DNA from: Bugulina stolonifera
Lineage: Eukaryota; Bryozoa; Gymnolaemata; Cheilostomatida; Bugulidae
DNA: 64,000 nt
Direction of reading: 5' to 3'
NCBI GenBank assembly: GCA_935421135.1
Contig: OW285188.1
Coordinates: forward strand, 10,644,733 to 10,708,732
The notes under the pieces were generated by a model. That model was not told where the DNA came from. It made no database searches and saw only the letters and a list, made by a program, of their open reading frames with translations. The first letter of the stretch is position 1. Each line of letters opens with the position of its first letter. This document shows, in pieces, positions 24,939 to 37,880 of the stretch. A program made the position numbers and the translations under genes.

Positions 24939-27900
24939 ATGGTGAATTTGAACAGCCTGACTGTGAGCCCCTTTCATATTTCAGAAGCTATAAAAAGTTA
25001 CACACAAGCTGTCTCAAATAAAGCTACCAGCTCCCAACGAAGGTAAACAAACCAATTGTTACGTATTATTATATTCCTCTACATATATTATACAATGCTC
25101 TTTATACAGTGTGGATTTATGTAATAGAAAATGTAGAATTATAGTGAAAATATTTGTACACATAACATGCATCAAATAGCCTAGGTTATATTATTTTAGC
25201 CAACTGAAGACCTTATTATCCATCTTATGATTGGTAAATGAAATTCAGCAGTGTGATGTTTATTACGGACATTTTTGTAGAACTGTTAGACCATATAGCG
25301 CATCCTCTAGTAAATACTCACTAGTACGGAACCATCAGCCTAAATCACAAAAGGAAACACCCCGTTCATTAGGCAGCCGTACTGTCCTTCCTGCTCAGAC
25401 CAGCGTCCCTGCTTCCACACGTAGAGTCGTCCTCCCAGCTGGTAATTTTATGGAGTTAATTCATTCCATGATTAGCTAACAAAATATTATGAACTTTTGC
25501 TATTTGTGTCTTGCATAGAATTATGTTGATTGGTGAAAATTTTAATCCCTGCTCTGAGGTTGTAATGCATTTTACTGAATCTGTTCATTCATAAGCTTTA
25601 AGCATTAGTTGGTCGATAAATAAGTTGACAAATACTGCACTAGATGATTTTATTTGACATCGCATTTTCTGATGTCTTATAGGATGTGGTTCGACCAACA
25701 GAAGGAAGGTGGTCAACCCTTCAGCAGTGACAAATTTGAATAGTGCTGTCCTACCAACTAATAACCAATTTACTTCTCAAAATAAATCTGTGAAACTGAA
25801 ATCTCAGTCAGCTGCTGCAAGCTCTCCAGAGTGCTCCAACTCATCAATTAATGCCGATGTTGTCAAGTCCCATTTGATTACTCATAAGTCGAAAAGTGCT
25901 TTAGTGTCTAGTAGATACCCACCAAGGGATGGAAAGTTTGTTTGGGTGAACAAGAATCTGCTCCCTAAAGGTTCTTCACCAACAAGATTAGACGCAGTCG
26001 AAACAAGTAACTCAACTACCTCCTCATCCACCGCACCTGTCAGTAAATCCTCCTCAAATGATATATTGGGAAATACAAGTAAACTGGTGGATTCACAAGA
26101 CTCATTACAGAGTACTGGTGGTAGATTACATGCTGTTGGCAAATACAAGCTGGTTAAATCTAACAAATTGACTCATTCTCCCCATCGAAAGCCTTATTCG
26201 AAGACTCGGGCCACTCCACATATTTCAAAGTCTGGTAAAAGGCTTATATCCAAATATAAAATCCGAAGGCGATCTGCCGAAGAACGAAAAACTCGCATTA
26301 AACGTTCTTCAACCCTTGGTGAGTCACCTGCGTTAAAATCTCCACGAAACCGTCGATCTCGTTACAAGGTTGATCATAGGGATCACATTGTGGTACATAC
26401 TCGTTATAAAATCGACAAGTTGAAACACACCAGAAAGCCAACCAAAGTGTTGTCAACAAAGAAAAGTAAACCTGATAGACGCAGTCTGAGATGGGTGAGA
26501 AGTGGACTAAAGGAATCTTATCACACATTTATGTCTCCTTTTAAACTGGTTAGCCATTCTAGGAGTTGCAGAGGTGAGTTTGAATATTTAGTTAATAGTA
26601 ATAGTACAGTGCATAATTAAACATGCTAGGCGATTAGGTGCCGTAGAAGCCCCGGGTTCAAACCCCAGTCAGGGACTGGTATTTTCATGGATTTGAAACA
26701 AGTCCTGGCTGCTCACAGACAAATTCCTTGCTACAAATACAATATATATAATATATAGAAAATGACCAAATCCCCTGACATAATTAAACATGTATGTAAT
26801 GGATAGTTTTACTCTGGACTTTTGAAGTTGTTTCCTCTTGTAGCAAATGTTATTAAGAGCACACAACTCCAAAAATGCTTGCAAATTTTGTAAAATAATT
26901 GCTGTACCTAGATATTGTAGTAATTCATGTACAATACATGTATTTATACATTACACCTAGCATAGTTGTAATATTACAAATTTAATCTAAAATGGAACAC
27001 AGTGCTGCGTTATGTTTTCAATGTTTGTTGCATTTTTATGAATGCCTAAAGTATGTGTTGATTGTTGTGCAAACATAAACTGGATTTTACTAGATTGCAA
27101 TATAATACTAGTTTCATGACATCTTAGATGCAAAAGCAGACCAGAGTAGGAAGAGAACAGCAAGTCAAAATTTTGCAGTGAGGAAGTTAGCCAGGTATGT
27201 GCCACATTAATTCTACATGATTATGTTTTCTTGTGAAATTGAAAATATTAATTGTATAATAATCTAGTAGCACTAGACGCAATTTTTTTCTTGTATTTTG
27301 GTATCACTCTTAGTATCATCATCAGAGGTAAATTTAGTTTAGGGGGGAAGAGGTAAGTTTATTTTTCTCTGACGATGATACTAGGACCAGTAACGAAATA
27401 TGAGGAATAAAGTTGTAAAATATGTCCAACATTACTGTACTAAGCTCTTCACCCACATCAGCATCTTCAAAAAAATATTAATTTGTATTTTATTAGCTTA
27501 TAAATTTACATACTGAGAGTAAAATTGCTTAGAAAGTTGTTATATGCATAAAATATTTCAATAGCAATCATTATCCGATGTTGTTAATATCTGTTCCATG
27601 TTTATAGACAAAGGTATGCAAGCAGTTCTTTCATTGCTGGTTCATAGAAAAAGTTTAATACAGGATGCAGCAATCAGAGATTGTTTCATATTAATAGCTA
27701 GCCGTGAATTATGTGGTGATTCATTTAATAATGTTAATGATATCTATATCATTATGTACACATATTTTATATATTTAGTCGATCCTTGCAAAAAAGTGCA
27801 GCCCGAAGTATACGAGCCAAGTACAGGAAGAACAATACCAATGAAAAGCAATGCCTGTTCTACATGAGGTTTGGTAAATGCAACAGGGGAGACAAATGCT

Positions 27901-30438
27901 TTTACATACATGATCCTGAGAGGGTGGCTGTTTGTACAAGGTGCTTATGCGGTAGTTATATTATTATAGTGGTATTTATTTTTGTAAAGGAGGAGTTGAA
28001 GGTATCATCTGCCTGAATTGCCCCTTTTCAGGGTTTCTTCCATGTAGTAAATACAATGTAGATATACAAATACATGCTATTTAGTACTTCTTGGTTACCA
28101 TCTCAGTAGTACGTGGGGATGAATATATATTCCAAAAGAAAGTAGACTTCTATGCTATCATAAACACATTGTGTCTCGGTCTACTTTATCTACATGATAC
28201 ATGCAGATTAAGCTTACTATATATATATGTATTTCGGACCAAATTAATTAACAAAAACCTCTACATTCGTCATTATTTTTAGGTATCTACGAGGTACATG
28301 TACAATTGAGAATTGTTTGTTCTCACATGAAGCTAAAAAAGAGAAGGTTCCAGTGTGTCAACACTTCCTGCGGGGCTGTTGTCTCCGAGACAACTGTCCT
28401 TATCTGCATGTCAATGTTGGGAAGAACGCCCCCATATGTAAAAGTTTTGCTGAATTCCGATACTGTCATTTAGGTGAAAAGGTGAGAATATAATCTGTTG
28501 TTGGCGTAAAGCCAGTCTTTAATATTCCAAACTTAAAACTTATTATTATACTGCTGTTTCTCAATTGACACTCAAAATTGTCACGCACCAAGTTGTAGAA
28601 CAGTAAATTACATATATGTCTGCCGTTTATTTTATATTTGTTTAATACATTCAGGTTGTAAGTTGCTGTTCAAAATTCAAAAAGTACCGATTCACTTGTC
28701 CATAGTGAAAAGTAAGAGTAACAGAGAATAATCTGTTACACTATGGTGATGTTTAAAAAGATCACCATCATGCCTTGTAATCATATATTCTTAAATAGCT
28801 TTCATATATTTCAAGGGAGCAGTATTATTTCCATGTTCTCGAATGGAACTTCATTAAAATATTGTTTTTCCTCGACTAGTTTCTCATAAAATGAACTGTA
28901 TAGATAGAGAAATATAAGAGGGTGCAGAGATGTCATTCCAAGATACTACATTATTATGTACAATGTACATATGTATTTTGTTTAGTGTAAGAAGCTGCAC
29001 ACAGACATCTGTCCAAACAGAGATGACAATGGTAGATGTCCCAAGGGTACTGCATGTCGGCTCAGACATCCTAAGAGAATATCCAAACAAACTCTGAAAC
29101 ATCATGGGAAGACATCACACAGGGAAGGAGAGGATAGTACTCTTACACCATCTACTAGTGACAGGTATGCTATTGATATGCAGGCTGTTACATGGTTTTG
29201 TACTGAAACACTGACTTTTCACATTATTCAAGATGTGTTATATCATACAATGCTCTTCATTGAGTTGTAATGGTTCAGTATAGTTAATGTGTATTTTGGA
29301 GTTGCTATCCCTCCCCCTTGCTGCAGAAGTATGTCACCAATTTAGAGTTGTATTCACTTCAGTTTGGTCTAAATTAATTATTAGTTTTATACATGTAACT
29401 CCAAAGGCTTTCAACAGTATGCTCATTGCTTTACCACCCAAAGCCATTTTTCTCATTGCTATTGGCTGTTAAATTATGTTAGTCGAAGACTGATATTGGC
29501 TGAACTGAATACAATATAACTCAACTATGAATAGTATTGTTTGTTTTTAATCTACACCAAAAAGGATCTCAAAATCTTCTCAGTGTTCAAAAGCCAGTCT
29601 GGTGAATGTACTCTACAACGATAGTGGAAGAATCGATCAATAGTGGAAGGATCGATCTATAGTGGAAGGATCAATCAATAGTGGAAGGATCGGTTGCTCA
29701 CTCGGCCAAAAAATATACGTCTCCCGCCTCCCAACTCGGTTCGGATTAAGCAAGGAGTTATGCTATATTGTGTACAAATATGCATTTTCTATATTGGTGT
29801 TACTCAGGCCAGTCGAAGGGGCTTCTTCGCCAAGGCCCCATATCAACAATTCAGTAAGATACACAACATGATATTACATTGTTCATTTTTTAGCCATCCA
29901 AAAACCTAGCAGATTGCTAGCGGAAAAGTTAGTTGCGTAATATCGGAACCGCCGAACTGGGAGTATTTGGACATATAGGGTATTTGTCATTGAGTGAACA
30001 ATCTTTCCTTCCTCTATCTTAGTACTGTATATTGCATTAGTTAGCATTTCCATTTGAGAGAGATGAAAACTCCAAACTGGTGACATTTCTTCAAGTATGT
30101 GTCCTTTACTGAAAGATGTACTTGCCACTACCCACGAGTTTGACAGTATACCATGTTATATTAACTATCTGTTTAGCACGAATGAAGAGATAGAGAGGGT
30201 TGTGTTACCACTGAGAGAGAAACCTACTGAGGGTTTGCCTGCATTCATTTCTCTATCAGACATATCAGCTACAGGTTAGTAATGTCTTATTCACTAATAT
30301 CAATGTATTAGATTCTGTGATGCTTCTCACTGTATTCCATAAAATGTTCTTTTTCCGCTTTTCTGCTGTAATTTTTTAGAGCTAGGAGAGAGAAAGAATG
30401 AAACCAAGAAACTTAAAACTAAGCCTGACTTTCTGTAG
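24939..30438 (+). CDS. ZC3H3: Zinc finger CCCH domain-containing protein 3
   Basis: ZC3H3 is a nuclear protein that couples mRNA polyadenylation with export. Nine exons join in phase to 639 aa: 24939-25042, 25281-25441, 25683-26573, 27128-27194, 27779-27940, 28283-28481, 28986-29164, 30177-30274 and 30380-30438. The long third exon has the basic Tyr-Lys repeats of this family (SRYPPRDGKFVWV, GKYKLVK, SKYKIRRRS, SRYKVDH, TRYKIDKL). Five CCCH fingers follow: CLFYMRFGKCNRGDKCFYIH (residues 433-452), then CTRYLRGTCTIENCLFSH, CQHFLRGCCLRDNCPYLH, CKSFAEFRYCHLGEKCKKLH and CPNRDDNGRCPKGTACRLRH. The C-terminal LPAFISL and KLKTKPDFL echo the vertebrate LPSFISL and KPLHIKPRL ends. The exon 8 start is chosen by phase and a good acceptor. 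A weaker acceptor at 29564 would instead end the protein at a TAG at 29641. Confidence 0.93.
26625..26735 (+). repeat. tRNA-derived SINE-like element in a ZC3H3 intron
   Basis: The sequence GGTTCAAACCCCAGTCAGGG carries a pol III B box. It recurs almost unchanged at 61718, together with a downstream block (CTGGCTGCTCA...AAATTCCTT here, CAGGCTGGTCATAA...AAATTTCCTT there). Two copies with the same head and tail order support a SINE family. The A box is weak. Confidence 0.55.
27311..27383. repeat. Foldback repeat in a ZC3H3 intron
   Basis: The arms TAGTATCATCATCAGAG (27311-27327) and CTCTGACGATGATACTA (27367-27383) are inverted copies with one mismatch, around a 39-bp G-rich centre. It looks like a small MITE. 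I saw no second copy in this window. Confidence 0.6.
29615..29695. repeat. Short tandem repeat, about 19-bp unit
   Basis: Four units of ATAGTGGAAGGATCGATCA-like sequence follow each other with a few changes. Two full six-base palindromic ATCGAT cores are kept (ATCAAT in the third unit). It lies in the ZC3H3 intron after exon 7. Confidence 0.8.
29690..29985. repeat. MITE-like inverted repeat in a ZC3H3 intron
   Basis: The left part (CTCCCAACTCGGTTCGGATT near 29722) and the right part (29935-29970, read in reverse complement as CTCCCAGTTCGGCGGTTCCG) are imperfect inverted copies. The flanks CCAAAAAATA and TATTTGG are also inverted. A short internal hairpin (GGGGCTTCTTCGCC...GGCCCC) lies near 29820. 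The antiparallel open frames across it carry no recognised domain. Confidence 0.45.
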
Positions 30439-31398
30439 ACCGTCTTCTGTTACAAAGGTAAGTGGTTAATACATGCATCTGTACCAAATAAGTGAACCCA
30501 AGGCAAAGTTTTCAAGCATGAAAGACTGGCTCTATCTAACCGAATATCAGCTACTACTACTGTCACTAGGAATCCACCACTCAGGGCTAGTTATGAAGAT
30601 GAGGCTGTGGAGTCAATAGTTGGAACCATTACAATTTCGGTTTGGGCATCAGCATGTTAAATATTTTTTTAAAATGGATATACACTTAGTTTTCAACTGG
30701 GCACAACAAGATAATGAGGCCTTTCTTATGCTTTACCATGATAGCTTTAAATTATGTAAACAAGTTTCTTTGTAAATTTCACTAGAAGGTGAATTGTGTT
30801 TTGGCCAGTATTTTTGGTGCTATATTAATTATACATGTACATGCATTGAAATCACATTGATTGTCAAAACAACATTATATTTTGTTATATTATCAAAAGC
30901 TGTAATAATAAAAAGATAACATGGTTATACAAATCAGTAAATAGTTATTGTAAAATAATATTATATTATAATAAAATACTATAATTTATTCTACTAAAAT
31001 TGTTGAACACAGTTCTATTTTCTATTATTGTCTATGTGTGTGTGTAGGCCTATAATGTCATTAAATATTCTAACAATATTTTAAATAATTTAAAACAAAA
31101 TCTGGCTAATCATTTGGACTATACCAATCAGAGATGCTAGTCAAGTCATAATCAAATTCGACTTCATATATACAATGTGATTATCACTGCTTCATATTAC
31201 CGGGTAAATCTTTGTCTAATATAATTCTGGAAAACGTATAAAAATATTTCATAATTCTAGCTTTTCCTAGAACTAAGTACAAGTTGGCAAGAAATTTATA
31301 ATATTTTATATAAAAATTCTTTAAACAGATTGGTATGTGAAATATTGGAAATTTTGTGTAATCTATATGCATAAAATATCTATAATTGGAAGATATGG
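30439..31398. other. Intergenic, convergent 3' flanks
   Basis: This is the interval between the stop codons of ZC3H3 and the F-box/UBC gene. It is AT-rich with several AATAAA-like words (for example around 30900-31000) that could serve polyadenylation. I see no gene. Confidence 0.5.
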
Positions 31399-34300
31399 CT
31401 AACCATTGTGTACTACCAGGGGAGAGTATCCCTTCTCCAAGTCTGCAAATCCAAAGAAAACTTGTGGAATCTCAGACATGGCATATCTCCATGTCCATTC
31501 TCTGGCCATCTGGTTGAACAGGTTTCTGTCCCCTGTGTAGAGCCTTAATAACAGAGGCATATACACATTAATTTACACTGTACATACATATCTAAATACA
31601 CTGTACATACATACCTAAATACACTGTACATACATGTATCTAAATACACTGTACATACAAATACAACATACATGTATCTAAATACACTGCACAATGTACA
31701 TAACATGGAATTCTATGCTACATCATGGTATTACAAGTGTAACATTACTGGATGTTCTAAATTGACTTGATGAGGGAATATAAAGGTGGATCACAGCTAC
31801 CAGCGATAGCAAATCTTGTTCCAAAAAGCATGACAGGTAATACCAAAGGGAATCAATAGCGCTATACTCTGCTGCAACATGGCCAATCATGAGCAACTGA
31901 TTATAATGTGGAGTTGTTTTCTCCCAATTAGTTTATTCAGGTCGAAAAGGAAGAGGATAAGAGCATCACATTGGTGGTTGATGGCTAGTTACATCACCAT
32001 CTCCCCTTGTTGCAAAATAGTGCTATAAGTAAGAGGTAGTTTAAAGATGTACGAGTACATTAATATGTAAGGCTATCAATGCATGATAACTACACGATTT
32101 TACAACATAATAATATAATAATAATAATAAAATATATTTACATTGTTCACATTCCAATAAGATAGTTGTGTAAATGCTTCAAATTATTCTAACAATGTAA
32201 TTGCTTTGAAAAATTCTCACTAAGAAGATCTAAACAGTGAGGAATTCATGACTAGGACAACTCATTCAGTTGTACACGTAGTGTACAAAACTTACTGGTA
32301 ACATACAGTGGATGTGGCAGTAAGGCAAGGAAAAGGTAGCATAAAAGTGGATTAGACGAATCTGGTGGTAAGATTAGCCAATACTATGATGAAACACTAA
32401 CCAAAGGTTATACACATGTGGTGTGGTTTCATGCATTATCAGCTAAGAGCATAGAAACCAAACCCCAGTGACATGAAAATATGGCATTATAATAATATAG
32501 TGTGTATTATTGGTATTAGCAGTATTATGTCATATTGTTTCAACTTACTTGGCAATATCTGGCTCCATGCAAACCTTGAGGTAAGGATCTGCTAACAGTG
32601 ATTGAATACTGAGGAGCACCTTGGACAGAGTTAGAGCCAGGCTCCAGTTATGGTGGATGGAATCTAGGCCAATGTTACCATGTCTGCTGACGTTAGGGTG
32701 GAGAATCTTAGTAATGAACTGAACATGTGGAGGTCTGAGTGGATAACTGTTGGAAAATAAGTGAACATCAAAGTTAGAAAACCTGAATACCATAATTTTA
32801 CAAAAAAAAGACCGACAGACCGCAGCTCCTTATCAAACCATAACTGTAATAACTTTCAACCAAAATGATGCAATGCTACCAAATGCCCTATTAGCTTTTC
32901 ATAATAATAGACTTATCCACAAAACATGGTTCATTTTAGTTGAGACTTTTCTGCCATCAACTTTTTCAGAGCCTACTTATTTTCTGTGTTTGAAATTTCT
33001 AAATCTCCAATAATATTTTCATTATTAATAATTGAAAATATTCTGTATATTATACTATTGTTGCATTCCTAGAATAATGGGGGGCTTAAAGTGAACTACA
33101 ACTTAAAATACTTTTAAAAGAAATTGCAGGAAGTTTCCAAAAGTGGTGAACAGGTGACGAAATCCTGTTATTGCTTCCAATCTGATATGGATACAACCGT
33201 ATGGCAAGTATCATGAATAACCAGAAAGACAACTCCAAATGATTGAGGTTGGTGCAAATTTCCACCAATATTAGACATAGCCAGAGCTTTTGGCTGAACC
33301 CCTTGTAGAAGTTGTCTTCTCCATTACTTAAAATATAATAACTAAAAAGACCTAAAGAAGATCTAAGGTTACTAAAAAGTAAGTAATATAGCACTGAACT
33401 AAAATAGTTGCAGGTAAAGTAAATTGTATATGAATAAGAGTGTAGGATGTACCTGTGAGGCACCTGAAGGTAGAGGTAGAACCTTCCACCGTCGTAGGGA
33501 GTACCTTTAGGACCAACTATCACAGCCTGGAAGAAATGTGCCTTTTTGTCTAGAGGTGTGGCATGCACTCCTTCAGGCGGTTCTTTCTGTAGATTCCTCA
33601 GTTCACTTTGCAACCTCCTATGTTTCCATGCTTTCTCCAGCACTGGTGGTGTACTCTATACAATAGTGAATCATGTGTGTGATATTGTGATCTCATGGTA
33701 TTATTATAGAATACACCTACATGTACATCACTAGCATTCCTATGATACTTACAACATAACCTAGTACTATACAACTTTATACTATAACTGTTATATTTGA
33801 TTCCCTATACAGTCCTGTGCATTTGATTTGACTTGTGAAACTGCATCTACATACAAATATATGACAATCATGATGTGACATGATATGCTGTAGGCCTACG
33901 ACACAAATTTACATCCGTAAGCTATCAATAATAACGAAGAGTTACCCTCTCCCATTTCTCTAACTGTTATGAGCACCCCTAAGAAGACTAGGTATATAAA
34001 CAGACTATATGCCAGAGAAAGGATAGGATTGGTCATTAGTGTTGCTAGAGTACATGTATAGCACTGCAATTATATTTTTGCCAGATTACAATTCGATGTG
34101 ACCATTGTTGAAAATAAACAGAAAAAATGGAAGGACAACTCCACATTATCATCAATAGCTTTTGAGTGAGTGTCTATGACGATTTTAGGTGCTTGCATGT
34201 ACATGTATGTATAATTAATATGACGCGAGTATAATATTGAATACAACTTACCAACAACTTCATATCAGCCAAGCAATACAGGCAGCAAGAGCTATTAACC

Positions 34301-37300
34301 CTGAAAAATAGAGTAAACAAAATGAAGTATTTCTCTCCAATTGTTACTCAAGTGTGTGATACACAATCATGCTTACTTGATACATACCCCACACCTAGCT
34401 AGCTCAAATTTATTTTAATTTTGCAGGTAGCCAGGTGCTGTGGACAGATCATTCACTGTAAGTCAAATTGCAATGCTGATATATGCTACTTATGCATATT
34501 ATTAATAATACTTTACAAATCATGTACATTTTATATAATGTAATATGATATACACTACATGATTGTACATTGTAGATATTTGAAGATACATTGTATTCTA
34601 TAGTGGAAACATATCTAAGGGTATTTACTATAGACTTGAAATATAATTATAGGCTACATCAGTATATATGTATACGCACGTAGGTTTGTACATGTACATG
34701 ATGTATATACATGTACGTGTGTATACTGCAATGTATATTATAATTGATCTTAAATGCAGATATGTATATACAGTGGAACTTACTTAATTTAAACCTCACA
34801 TAATTCAAAAACTTGGTTAGTTCAAACTATTAGCCTGGTCCCTGCTGAGCACTATATTAATTAAGTGAAGTGATCTTACAATTCAAACTCAGGCCTAATT
34901 AAAACCACTTATGGCGGTCCCATAGAGTTTGAATATGTATTAACGATCAGGTGTGGTGTTTTCAGGTATATGGCGTCATGTAACCATAGAGTATGCACAC
35001 AATCCATGCATACTCTCATGCACAGACCACTCAATGTAACTTACAGTGTGTTATGAACCTCCCTCCAGGAGTGTATCTGGAAGAGAGGTCTGAAGAGAGG
35101 CCATCTGAGTTTAACTGCAGTTTCCCATCTGCTGTCTGGAAACTCACTTTCTATCAATGCTGCCCACTTAGTGCACACATTCATGGCTGTATGCATTGAC
35201 ATGTCATCCAGATGTTTGAATATTTGCAGCAAAACTATAACAAGAAGATGCTATAGATGATTGTATAACCACCACCCACACTTATAGTAGTTCAGATACA
35301 TGTACATGTAGGTTGGATTTTTGAGTCCATCGCTTACTGAAGTGTACTTTTATATCAAAGTATAGTACTAACAACAGCCAGCAATTCGAAGCCACCACTA
35401 TCATTAGTCGAACAAGACAGACTACTAATATTCACTGCATTACAATTATTGTATTAACTAAAAGAGAATCCACAAAAATCATCAATATTATTGGTTCTAA
35501 CTACAAACCATAGTCGATTAGATAGTCTGTACTACTATTATAGATCCCTACCTTCTGGAGGGAGATTTTCTACAAGCCCGCCCATCCTGTGAGGGTCATT
35601 GGTGGAAACCCAGTCTGTGAGGTCCTGCACTCTGTCTCGTAAATCTTCAGCTTTTATACTGAGCTTGTATGCTGTGTTGAATGGGAGAGATGTGCCATCT
35701 ATGCCGGTCTCCACTAAAATAGTCAAGTATAATGAACATAGGCTACACACATAGTTGTATTATAGGCCTAAATACATGGCATTGTATTAACACACTTCTT
35801 CAAGCAACCGAACATTATTATCTGATTTCTTACAAATCATTATAGAAATACCTAGCAATGTTGTATTTATACTCTTCAAAGAACATAATATGCAGTAATT
35901 ATTTAAAAGTTATGACTAAAGCTAGTCTTACCATAACAGTACACTATTTTATGTTACACACCAGGAAATCTATTGAAACTTGTAAGTCAACATCAAAATG
36001 GTTGATTGTGAGAAGACAACACCTACATAATTTGTCTAAAGGATCAACTGATGTTTGACGTTGAGGTACTGGTTCGGGAGACGATCTCTCCAATAAGTCC
36101 TCCAGGGATTCTTCTGTAGCCTCTTCTTCAGCTGGCTCAGCTGTAGGAGATGCCGGCTCATCTGTCCCAGAATCCTCTGTCTCTACCTTTTCTCCCTGTG
36201 TCAAAATGGTGCATTAAATCAGTTTCAATGATAATAAATAATTGGTTATGACTTGTATCAACATGTAGGCCTACATGATAATACATGTAAATCAAGATGA
36301 AAACAAATGAGTGTTTGTGAGCAAGCATTTTGGTGGCAAGCGTAAAATTTTATAGCCTTGGTGAACAAACTGGATGATTGTAAATAGTGGTAACATGTTA
36401 ATCAGCAAATCATATTTCAGAAACTATTCACTGGGTAATAACCAATGTAATGATTTTTACTCAATTCGCTTGGCAGCCAATCGCAGGTGTGCGAATAGCC
36501 TCTATACTTTTGTTGGTACACCTAGAGTGTTTGGGAAGCATTGGGACCAGAACAAAAAGTGAATGTGAATTTGCCCGATAACATCGTGTTTTCAGCTTCT
36601 TGGTTATTATGCAGTCTAAAATTTAGTGATAGGCCTAAATTATTTATTTACTCACCCGCCTTCTACTTGGATGGGCAAAGTAGTGCTCTTCAGCCTCCAA
36701 GTTTGGTGCAGTAAACAGAAATATGTGACAAGTAGTGCAGACTGGCTGTGAATGATTTGAACCATAGAACCCTCCACACATGTGACATCTCTGATACTAA
36801 AAATAAATTTAAATATAGCCTAAATATAGTTTGCATTTAGGTTGAAAACAATGAATCGAAATGCAATCATCTCATGATCATTATTTCTACTAGTAGCAAT
36901 AGTGAGAAAGCAAAACTTATAATTTTATATAACTATAATTAGTTAAATCTTTATTAATAACATTAGGAAATCAAAATTAGATGCAAATAAAATCTAATAA
37001 AATTGCTAGTGAACATAAATAATGAAGAGTAAACAATTATAAATCAGTAATAGGAGTACACAACACCTAAATCGATCATTGACAGCAAAATGGTAGCTTT
37101 TGGTTTACAGGATGTGCTGCCTCTGAATATGATATCGCCCCCACAGGATTGCAATAGAACTGAGGACGTTGGCACACCACCAAACCAGAAACCGCACATT
37201 CATATAGTGTCCAAGTGACTAGCACGTACAACCTAGCGTCAAAATGCTCACCCAAGAAGGTGCTTGGCCTGTTACATTACTCTGGCTGGTAACACCAGCA

Positions 37301-37880
37301 TTTTGCACTTTGACATTCAGTGCTATAGGGCCTACTAACTTACTAAACTATAAGTAAACAACTAAATGCAAATATTTATATTAATATAATATATTATAAG
37401 GGCCTACTAACTTACTAAACTATAAGTAAACAACTAAATGCAAATATTTATATTAATATAATATATTATAATAACTTTATAAAGCCATAAACAACTACAG
37501 TAATTGAAATATAATAATATTCATTATGATTATATTGAAATAAATAAAATTTTATATAATTAAAGGAAAGGAAAGTTTTGTAGATACATGTAGGCTAGTT
37601 ATATAATAAAATAAAAACTAGATAGTCTATAGCTTAGTTATTACTAATACTTATAGTAGTCGGTGAGAGAGGTACACACATCACAGAGTAGTAGCCCTGT
37701 CACTGCCCTTCTCCATGGGGTATCTTCTTTAAATAGAATGGACATCTCTTCCAAGGGAGACTCTCCCTCGGCTAGTGTGTATGGATCTTCGGATGCAGCA
37801 AAGCTAGGTCTGTCTTCTTTTTTGCTTCGATTCTCTTTTTTGGTCAAAGTATCAACCCCATCTTTAGACCTGGCTGCCAT
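31399..37880 (-). CDS. F-box protein fused to a UBC (E2-like) domain lacking the catalytic Cys
   Basis: Nine exons were read: 37880-37651, 36796-36656, 36195-36027, 35713-35552, 35234-35045, 34300-34252, 33655-33453, 32746-32549 and 31543-31399, about 495 aa. The order is: Cys-rich N-terminus (CDVC, CHMCGGFYG, VCTTCHIFLF), an acidic linker, an F-box (LPPEVLLQIFKHLDDMSMHT, about 230-275) and a UBC fold (about 318-470) ending AREWTWRYAM. The UBC part resembles UBE2D and keeps HPN, but its active-site stretch reads GNIGLDSI where active enzymes have ICLD; the Gly codon is at 32670-32668. F-boxes bind SKP1 in SCF ligases, and Cys-less E2 folds bind without catalysis; a combined scaffold role is inference. 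Exons 2-9 agree in phase. The exon 1/2 join does not: the obvious donor shifts the frame. An in-frame ATG also exists further upstream. Confidence 0.85.
31570..31700. repeat. Short tandem repeat, 24-28-bp unit
   Basis: Five units of CTAAATACACTGTACATACA-like sequence with variable spacing lie just outside the acceptor of the last exon of the F-box/UBC gene. Confidence 0.75.
37327..37470. repeat. Perfect 72-bp tandem duplication
   Basis: Two copies of a 72-bp unit starting AGGGCCTACTAACTTACTAA follow each other with no change I can see, so the duplication is recent or was homogenised. It lies in intron 1 of the F-box/UBC gene. Confidence 0.9.
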
